This document shows, piece by piece, positions 56,641 through 64,000 of a DNA stretch of 64,000 nt; position 1 is the first letter of the stretch, and each line of letters opens with the position of its first letter. Both the position numbers and the translations under genes were made by a program. Source of the DNA: Amborella trichopoda (lineage: Eukaryota; Streptophyta; Magnoliopsida; Amborellales; Amborellaceae); contig NW_006498435.1 of NCBI RefSeq assembly GCF_000471905.2, positions 1,767,882 through 1,831,881 of the forward strand, written 5' to 3'. A model generated the notes under the pieces. It saw nothing but the letters and a program-made list of their open reading frames with translations. It did not search any database and was not told the DNA's origin.

Positions 56641-56995
56641 TTGCACCCTTCGATGCTTTCAAACTAAAAAATATCGATGAAGTTCAATTCTTTCATAAAG
56701 ATTTCCTAGTTTTTTTAGATAACTTCTAGCAACATTCAGCCATATCCAACTTTGGTTTTGGTGGCTTTTGGGTAGTCCGAGGTTGGCATTCTAGAACCGC
56801 ATTGAACACGACTCCACAACCCTACTTTGAAAAATTAAAAGCAAAAATAACACGCATTCCGAGGATTCCGGATAGATAGAAAATTTGGAAATAAAAAAAT
56901 GACCTTTTGACCGACCCTTCACATAATTTTAGCCCAAAAGTGACCCATTTTGTATTTAACATATTTTATTTGTGTCCATACAAAAGTAACCCATT
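56641..56995. other. spacer, no gene seen
   Basis: GAACCGCATTGAAC-type phrases (about 56798) echo the duplicated block at 43009/56521. No coding content. Confidence 0.4.
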
Positions 56996-57300
56996 TTGTA
57001 TTTGGAAAAATTTAAGTGCGACACCAATAGGCAATAATATAAGAGAAAGTAGACTAAGGTGGGCTGGCCATGTGTGGCTCCGACTCAGTACACCACATGC
57101 TAGGAGGTATGCATTAGTACAAGTGGAAAGATTGAAGAGGGCGAGGAGTAGGCCCAAAACGACGTAGTTGGAAGTAGTCTGAAAAAATATGGGGACTTAG
57201 GGCCCCATCGAGTATATGGTATCGAATAGGACAAAATTGCATACCACGATTCGTATATCCAACCCTAACTAATTGGAAAAAGGCTATGATGATGATTTGT
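56996..57300 (+). pseudogene. 3' tail of a LINE (RTE/L1-like) reverse transcriptase ORF
   Basis: The plus-strand translation contains ESRLRWAGHVWLR, then ARRYALVQ..RARSRPKTT, and after in-frame stops TIRISNPN and a GGCTATGATGATGATT end. R.(R)LRW.GHV and (G)RP(K).TW are hallmarks of the C-terminal part of plant LINE proteins, and an ATG-rich tail is typical of RTE-type ends. Everything upstream is missing (5' truncation, usual for LINEs). Confidence 0.75.
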
Positions 57301-57942
57301 GTCCATACATAAATTACTCCTTTTATTATTATACAAGCGGTAGATGTTGTAAAATAACTAAATTTACCCTTTGGTCTATTAAGTTTGGTGAATTTACTAC
57401 AAGGTCCTACTCTCCCTATTTCTATTTTGTTTCCCGTTGTTTCGAATCATTTTTTTTTGCTTTTTTCTTTTTAACATTTATGGGGTGGTTTACTAACTAA
57501 AATATTAAGTTGGCCCATTTGCAACGCGGTCCAATAACGACAAAATCGGACCGCCCTACATTTTGACCTATCTCCTTTTATAAGGTGGGCCAATAATACT
57601 CCATTTTCATAACCTTTTGTATTAAGCGGTACCGGCTTTTGAACACTAGAGCGTAAATAATTAGGGAAAAATATAATTCAAAAGCAGTCCAATATTTGAA
57701 AACTCAGAGCAACAAAATATAGGCGTTCTCTAATGTTTATAACTTTGGACTGCCCCATGGACAACATTAGGCAAAAAATGTTGGGTGGTCCGATGTTACA
57801 GTTATTGAATGCCCTACAAATAGGGCAATTCTTATATTTTGTTGGAAATTTTGGTAGGTAAAATGGTGGATGATGTGCTTTGTAGAGGAATTTTATGAAT
57901 ATTTTGTTAAAGATGATGGACTTTCCTATTCACAACGATACT
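57301..57942. other. spacer, no gene seen
   Basis: AT-rich sequence without recognisable coding content. The frame at 57273-57500 begins inside the LINE tail and is not meaningful. Confidence 0.4.
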
Positions 57943-57999
57943 TGAACCCTAAACCCTAGACCCCAAACCCCAAACCCTAAATCACTAAACCCTATCTCC
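57943..57999. repeat. short interstitial telomere-like repeat
   Basis: AACCCTAAACCCTAGACCCC-type sequence: five to six CCCTAAA-like heptamers with variants (CCCCAAA, CCCTAGA, CACTAAA). This is the complement of the plant telomere motif TTTAGGG. Confidence 0.75.
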
Positions 58000-58194
58000 A
58001 GGTTGTATTTACTCTCTTGCTTATATAATTCAGTTTGGAAGAAGGTAACTTGGGCAAAATAATCCTGAGGATATTTAGAAACAAAAATCACAATAAATCT
58101 CTCCGATTATTGCGCAGAATAGGAGAGCATGTAAAGCACCAAAGTTGCCACAAAGCAAAAAGAGAATGTCGGTTTAATTTTCAAATAGAGTAGA

Positions 58195-58198
<4 letters not shown>

Positions 58199-58243
<45 letters not shown>

Positions 58244-58470
58244 TAAGTAAACGTTAAACGTAAAAGTAAAGTACGTACCGTACGTATAGAGAGAAGTAGT
58301 ATTACGTTAGTAGTTACTTAATTAAGTTAAGTAAAGTANNNNNNNNNNNNNNNNNNNNNNNNNNNNNNNNNNNNNNNNNNNNNNNNNNNNNNNNNNNNNN
58401 NNNNNNNNNNNNNNNNNNNNNNNNNNNNNNNNNNNNNNNNNNNAAGAGAGAGAGAGAGAGGATGAGTAGT
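58199..58470. repeat. (GA)n microsatellite and GTA-rich sequence around a 105-bp gap
   Basis: A pure GA tract (58199-58240) is followed by GTACGT/TAAGTA-rich sequence with a self-complementary GTACGTACCGTACGTA at 58271-58286, the gap 58339-58443 and another GA tract (58446-58460). Confidence 0.9.
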
Positions 58471-58954
58471 AAAAACTTTCAAAAAAAAGGAGTTTGACCC
58501 CGGATTATAGAGAGAAAGGTCATTCTTTGAAGTTACTATTTAAGTGAAAAATAGTGATTGTTCACTATACTGTGACTATTGAAAACCCAACGGACACCAT
58601 CACCAGTTACCAACCACTGAATCTACCTTTTCAACATCCATAAGCACCGAGCCAAGAGCCAACAGCTACCATGCACAAATGCCTCTTTGTACAATGATTC
58701 GTATTATAGCAATTGGATCTCGCATTCAACCATCTGATGCACTGTTTCAAGTCTAGGTCACATCTCAAAAAAATGAGGTCAACCACGAGCCTGTCCAGAG
58801 CCTGTGCATGGGCTATATAGAAAGTGTTCCATAAAGTGCCATTGTGTCCTAGCACCTGCACGATTTGCATGCTCTGCATACTCACTCCTTTATTCCATGG
58901 ACATAGAGCATGAGTGATTTCATATAAATATCATTCAAACTCCGCTTTATTCTT
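58471..58954. other. spacer, no gene seen
   Basis: The minus-strand frame 58885-58631 (84 aa) is not recognised and has no supporting features. Confidence 0.35.
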
Positions 58955-59165
58955 CAATCATCATCATTATCATCTAAGCGTTATCTCAATTATTTTGGGG
59001 TCGGCTACATAAATCATATTCCTCCATTGTTCTCTATCAAGGATCACATCTTTAATGAGACTAGGCTTAGGATTCATGATAACATGTTGCAAGGTTTTAT
59101 GCTGGCTGCCTACAACGCAACCCGCCTCCACTCTATTCTTTAATGTGGAACTAAAATCCACCACT
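58955..59165 (-). pseudogene. 3' tail of a second LINE (RTE-like), minus strand
   Basis: The minus-strand frame 59164-58970 ends with LDREQWRNMIYVADPKIIEI and a stop, followed by GATGATAATGATGATGATTG. D(R).QWRN.IyVADP followed by an ATG-rich tail is the usual C-terminal end of plant RTE-type LINE ORFs. Only the last 60 or so residues remain. Confidence 0.75.
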
Positions 59166-59790
59166 TTTTCTATATATTAATTAATAACTTAGTAAAACCG
59201 CATTTAACACTATTATGTAATACTAACTAGTATTCTTTCAAAAATAAAAATACTAAACTATATTAACATTTCATCCACTGTTTCAAAATAATATGAAACA
59301 AGATAAGCAACTATAATATATTTGCATACCATGAAGTTACCTTTTGATTTGAATCTTCACTTAAAATATACATTGTAAAGTCCATTCGGTTCTATGGTAG
59401 TATATAACTTTGAACTAATTCCCTATCTAACAGACTAGTAGTATAACTCACAAATATTACACATCTCTAGTTTATTTAGCTGTTAGCGCATTTGGAGATT
59501 GTGCTTATATCATGATTTCATAAATCAGAGGCAAGTCTCATCACATAGGATGCAGCCTCACTTCCACAGTTATATACCTGTGTTGATCAAGAGTGTCCAT
59601 GTACTTGAAACGCTCCGATTTATAAACATTCATAGACATCATTAAGAGCTTAGCTCGGCCTACTAACATATATGTCATTTGTAGACTTATCCACTGTATG
59701 GATTTCACTAGAATAGGTCCTCAAAAAAAATCAAACTATTCAACGTACAACTTGTTATTACCACATTGAACTTAGAATTTTGAGGTTATA
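59166..59790. other. AT-rich sequence, probably decayed transposon
   Basis: No readable frame. It adjoins the copia RNase H relic and may be its downstream (minus sense) remnant. Confidence 0.3.
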
Positions 59791-60310
59791 AAAGACTAGG
59801 TTGGCTTCATACTACAAATTATTACTTTAGGAACTCTAGTGCCATTGTCCTTAGACATTTTTGCAAGGTTTTTTGTCAAAGGAATGGCCAATTTTCCCTT
59901 GACTTCGCATTTTTTGGATTAACACTCTATCTCATATTTATTTTTGTATGGAATTATGTCAGTACAAAATGTCTAGATTTACCATTTTATAAAGTATCAT
60001 ATGCTCTAGCAATAGTAGCATGATTATCGTAGTATATTGTGATTGTTTGTATCGATTTTCACTACATTGGTAGGTCATGTGAAACATTCTTAAGCCATTT
60101 TGCTTTTTTGCAAGCAGAATCTATAGAAATAAATGTTGACTCCATTGTAGAGCGTGAAATATAGGTTGCTTAGTTGACCCTCTGATACCACTTTCCCAGC
60201 TAAAGTAAAAATTGATTTGAGTGTTGATTGTGAATCTTGGACCTCTAAGTTTCAATTTTCATCACTATATCCTTCCAACTCCTCAGAATAACTCAATGTA
60301 TGTCCTAATT
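59791..60310 (-). pseudogene. Ty1/copia RNase H and C-terminal pol relic
   Basis: Minus-strand translation (several registers) gives LEGYSDEN near 60280, QSTLKSIFTLAGKVVS near 60215, SRSTMESTFISIDSACKKAK near 60150-60090 and NHATIARAYDTL..NGKSRH near 60030-59975. These correspond in order to the copia motifs GYsDaDWa, KSTSGyvF.l.g.avSW, STmEaEfia and Dnqaa...N...n.rsKHI. Stops and frameshifts abound. The preceding RT (above 60310) is not seen. Confidence 0.8.
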
Positions 60311-60337
60311 GATAGTTCTTTTTAAATATATTAACAA

Positions 60338-62450
60338 TTGAAAGATTGCTTTCAAATGTTGTTGGCTTTCTTGAGGTGTGTTGGCCTTGTTAAGCCACAC
60401 ACCCCACGTAGGGCATCGAGTTGTCATTCAGGTCCGAGTCAGGGAGCCTCTCTCGCCCCTGACCAGCAGAGTCAAGTAAATTCAACCCCATCGGTGAGAC
60501 GACGCCATCAAACCTCTCATGTTATACCTCTTGTAGAGCCAGCTCGACCATGGGATTGTCTGTCCCAAAGTCAGTTCAAACAATCATTCTCAGGTCATGT
60601 ATGATCATCCACCAGTGCAATCTCTCCAGGCCTCCTCTGTCCCATACCATTACTTAGAGGTGGCTTATTCAGCTCATGCACTAACTCAATATCCTTCGAG
60701 TTAGTCGTACCAGTCGGCTCCATACCCTCCAACTAAACCACTAACCTCTACTCACCCTTACACTCTTGCCAATGCCTGTTCCGTGTTAGGCTCAGCTGTC
60801 CCGGCCTATTATGCATGTGTCGCCTCCTAATGATGCTCCAGCCACCTCACAATCTTAGCTTACTCCCAGCCTAGTGCAGCCCACATCAGCTGCATTTCCT
60901 GCACCCCAAATTGTGCCATCGATATCGTACAACCAATAGAGCCTTGAAGTTAAGACCCCTGAGGCAGTTGAGCTCGCCCAACTAACAGGTGAACTATCTA
61001 CATTCAAAGAGACCCTAGCAAATATCAGAGTTCCAAATAGACTCTCTCCAAGATCCTACATTAAGGACATTTTAGGGGATGTCAAACCCCGTCCCCCGGG
61101 TTTTGTTTTTCCAAAATTTGAAAACAAGTTCAATGGGAAGGTGATCCTGAAAATCACATCACAGCTTGTTGATTGTTCTAGCACTAAAAGAGAAACCGCG
61201 CCGTCTCAAGGCCATTGTTCAGTACATTCTATCTGGAAAAACTTTAACGTGGTGCCAAGAAATGGTATCAAAATACCCAAAATAGGCTTCCAATGAATTG
61301 TTTTAGAGCTTCATCGAACAATATCAAGGGACAAAACGACAACCAATGTCCCTCATGAAGTTGGTTGCAACCAAGCATAACTCAGGCAAGTCGTTCCTTG
61401 ACTTTTCCAACCGATTCCAAGAATTTGCATCGAAGATCATTGATTGTGCACTTCCTGAGACCTCTTAAATGAGAATGTGCCTGGAGAACCCTCGACTAGA
61501 GTGCATGAATTTCTTCAACCATGGGCTATGACCTATCTCATTTCAATAAATGATTGACCAAGTCACTTTCTACGAAAGGTCAATGGTCATTGTCATCAAT
61601 GCAAAACCAATGAGTGGCCACACCATCACAAGTTAAACCAAAGTCCAATAACAATAACAACAAAAAAACTAATAGTACTGCCCAGTTAGACCAAATATTT
61701 AGGGCATCAGCTCCAACCTAAGCAAAAAATACTAATAATCATCTTAGGGGCCCTGATAAGACCAATAACTTCAATAATAATGTAAACACTGGAAATAAAA
61801 GACTCTTTCTATAAGTTAAACTTCCACCACTACAGGAACCCCTCTCCACAATATTTACTAAAATCCTACAAGCAAGGCTCATTGTTCCTCCATACCCCAT
61901 CCAACCCAAATACGAGGTTAAGGGTGTGGATAACATCAGAACCACACCCATAGCACGAAGAGTGTTATAACTTAAAGTGCACCATTAGGGAACTCCTAGA
62001 TAAGGGTGTTATCAACCACACTCCGACACACTGATGGAACTATCTAACTAAAAGATGGGAACACTTGCCAATCCGCTCCCAGATAACGGCAAGAAAGGTG
62101 AAAATGAACCCCCTGAGGAGGCCGGACCTAGCAAAGTTGTCATCATGATGATTGAAGATAAGCTGTCTAAGGGAGACTCTAACTTCAAAACAGTGAAGAA
62201 ACCCAAGACAAGCCCTCGGTTTCCCCTTGGGATCACACTCCTTAAGGATAATGGAGATATAGGAAGCCAGAATTTATGTATAAACATGATTTTGATCAAC
62301 CAACACTATACTCCATCACAAGATGATGAAGCTGAAAATCTAGACAATGTCAGACCAGACATCATCATTATGGCAAATAAGCGTTGGAATTATGGCCTTT
62401 CAAGTCCTTGTGTACAATGCCTACACTACTCAGAGTCACAATGGGAGTGA
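60338..62450 (+). pseudogene. Ty3/gypsy-like gag region, broken
   Basis: The plus-strand frame 60338-60604 is a proline/serine/glutamine-rich leader. Near 61100 the translation reads GFVFPKFENKFNGK, the same Gag-core entry as in the 32-43 kb element (GFVIPKFQNKFNGK). A one-base shift follows within about 10 bp. Further core sequence (KLVATKHNSGKSFLDFSNRF) lies near 61360-61420, and a knuckle-region relic (KCTIRELLDKGV) near 61975-62015. The frame 62055-62450 is the post-knuckle part (ANPLPDNGKKGE). Many stops. No protease or RT follows before about 62.5 kb. Confidence 0.75.
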
Positions 62451-63382
62451 CTAGGAACATGGTGGTTGTCAGATTCTTTGCATATTGGGATCTGGATAGG
62501 CCAAAATAGCCTTGTTTTCACTGAGGTGAGACTTTTGGAACATATTGGGAACCGAGAGGTTTTAGAGTTTGTTTGATATATGACTAGATCTGTCTCACGT
62601 CGTGTGAGCTAGGGCTTGGGGATAAGTGGATCCCATTTTGTTTGATATATATTGTGTATGAGGCATGTGTGAGCATAACTGGGTTATGAAAGGACATAAG
62701 CCCAAAACCCTGACATATGTGGCTTGCTCACAGTGTATTCACAAACAGTCACATTTTGGGAAGCCATTCTGATAAGGTAAGATCCACCTATTAGAATTGT
62801 ACACACATGCTGAGAGAGGACCTCTCATTTGTAAGAGTGCATGTCCTTGAGGGGCACCAGTAATCCATGACACACTTTGGAATCCATCCAACTATCGATT
62901 AGCTTTGATAGGTATACTCATATCCGGACTAAAATCTATGACTCATAGGGGCCTGTTGGGTTGGTCTGAGAAATTGGATTAAGTGTTTGGATCTTGCCTA
63001 GTGGACCTCATGTGGAACGCACTGGATTTACGAGAAGTGCCAAACCTTGATTATTGCGTTTGAGCCTGTTTTGGCTCTAAATTCTCCTGCTTTGTTTCAC
63101 ATGATCCTATGCCCAATGTTATATTGTTTTTGAGATCTATATGGGAATGAGAAATTTGTCATGTGGTGGTAAGATTGTTGCTTCTTGAGATTAGATCGAA
63201 ACCATACCCTTCTAGTGCTATCTGTAACAATTGATAGTCAAGGGTTGTAATTATGCCATTGCAGTGTTCAACCGGTGGCTTTTTAAAATCGGCTTCCCAT
63301 TGGATATTTAATGTCATGCACATTGTTACTTTAGTCTTTACTTTGTTGTATTTCATTTCATTTGAATTATAAAAACCTATGC
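62451..63382. other. spacer, no gene identified
   Basis: No recognisable protein. The minus-strand frame 63386-63159 (WEADFKKPPVEHC..) is unassigned. It may belong to the minus-strand retroelement that starts at 63888. Confidence 0.3.
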
Positions 63383-63887
63383 TCAAATTATAAGGGCATA
63401 GTTGTTGTCGAAGACCATTGTACAGTTTGATCTTATAGTTTGTAGTTGGTGAATGGTTTCCAAGATGAAATGAAAGATTGTGTTAGTCTTTTGTAAAAAA
63501 ATTATTTTATATACCTTGAGGAATTCCCTCAATGCTACTTCACTGAGATCTCGAGGACCTTTCACAATATAACTTGCCTACAAATTTGCTTGGGATCAAG
63601 ATCCTGAGTTGGTCGTGGGGCTCAATTCATCTCTAGGAAAAAATTTGGCATAAGGTCTAAATGGTTGCAAGTATCCTCTTCTTGATGAACGGTATTTTCT
63701 AATTGTTGCAACCGTTGATTCATTCTGCCAATCTCTACCCAAATACCCTCCATGAATCGATTTACGCTCTTTAGACTCTTTGCATATTGTGTTTAAGTGC
63801 TTTTATAATCTATGTCAATAGATCATTGATCTCAAGAGTAGGTTTTGGTGGCATTGTGATGACTGGATCTTGTAGGTTCTAATACCA
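63383..63887 (-). mobile_element. 5' end of a minus-strand LTR retroelement (primer-binding site and gag start)
   Basis: On the minus strand TGGTATTAGAAC (63887-63876) differs from the initiator-Met primer-binding site at two positions and follows TGCATCAAT, an LTR-end-like CA plus spacer. An ATG about 25 bp on begins MPPKPTLEINDLL, and after a shift the sequence reads IGRMNQRLQQLEN, a coiled-coil-like segment common at the N-terminus of plant gypsy Gag. Stops are present. The LTR itself would occupy the last 110 bp and continue beyond the window. Confidence 0.45.
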
Positions 63888-64000
63888 ATTGATGCAGGGA
63901 AAAGGGGAAAGAGAATAAATAAATAATGACAGACAAAAAAAAAAAAGATGAGAATTTATACCCCTCTCTTAGGTCTGGAAAAGAGTCCACCACAAAAGAT

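Noticed and set aside
60338..60604. Proline/serine-rich host protein
   Set aside because: Context and the Gag-core motif downstream make it the leader of a gypsy-like gag.

Overview
The window is nuclear DNA from a flowering plant, most likely a eudicot. The evidence is AT-rich spacer, GT-AG introns up to 4.5 kb, Ty3/gypsy, Ty1/copia and LINE relics, inverted-repeat elements, microsatellites, a short TTTAGGG-type repeat and three assembly gaps (838-884, 35242-35786, 58339-58443). I cannot name the species. All calls were made by eye.

Only two host genes are visible. Both are on the minus strand and encode MATE (multidrug and toxic compound extrusion / DETOXIFICATION) transporters: gene A (CDS 21612-29218) and gene B (CDS 47013-54870). 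Each has eight exons of identical length (285, 545, 87, 57, 239, 119, 87 and 60 nt) and compatible splice phases, giving an uninterrupted 492-residue protein. They lie in a direct segmental duplication: roughly 19.5-43.1 kb (A unit) and 46.1-56.6 kb (B unit). Collinearity continues through introns and both flanks, so each unit shows the empty site for insertions in the other.

Region by region. 0-2.6 kb: AT-rich spacer, ATT microsatellites, 150-bp tandem repeats and pyrimidine-rich units. About 2.6-9.8 kb: a decayed minus-strand Ty3/gypsy-like element with gag and protease but no visible reverse transcriptase, itself split by a 1,043-bp insertion with a 5-bp target duplication. 9.8-19.5 kb: tandem repeats, a 1.4-kb direct repeat pair, pyrimidine-rich low complexity and a plus-strand gag-leader relic. 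19.5-43.1 kb: gene A unit, carrying two inverted copies of a TIR element, two insertions directly upstream of the TATA region, a 764-bp foldback element and a 10.7-kb gag-only LTR element. 43.1-46.1 kb: a copia-type LTR end with primer-binding site. 46.1-56.6 kb: gene B unit, with a duplicated splice acceptor, an intronic tandem duplication and one MITE-like insertion. 56.6-64 kb: LINE tails, a copia RNase H relic, a broken gag and the 5' end of another retroelement.

Functionally, the two transporters would export small molecules or ions across the plasma or vacuolar membrane. Their coding regions are alike, but their upstream regions now differ greatly because of the insertions at gene A, so differing expression is the natural hypothesis. 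I saw no CRISPR array, no confident tRNA or rRNA gene, and nothing I would call a new multi-gene system. The most unusual items are the repeated GGGCGACAC / GTGTCGCCC hairpin modules in the gag-only element and the foldback element made of nested GGATGTT palindromes.
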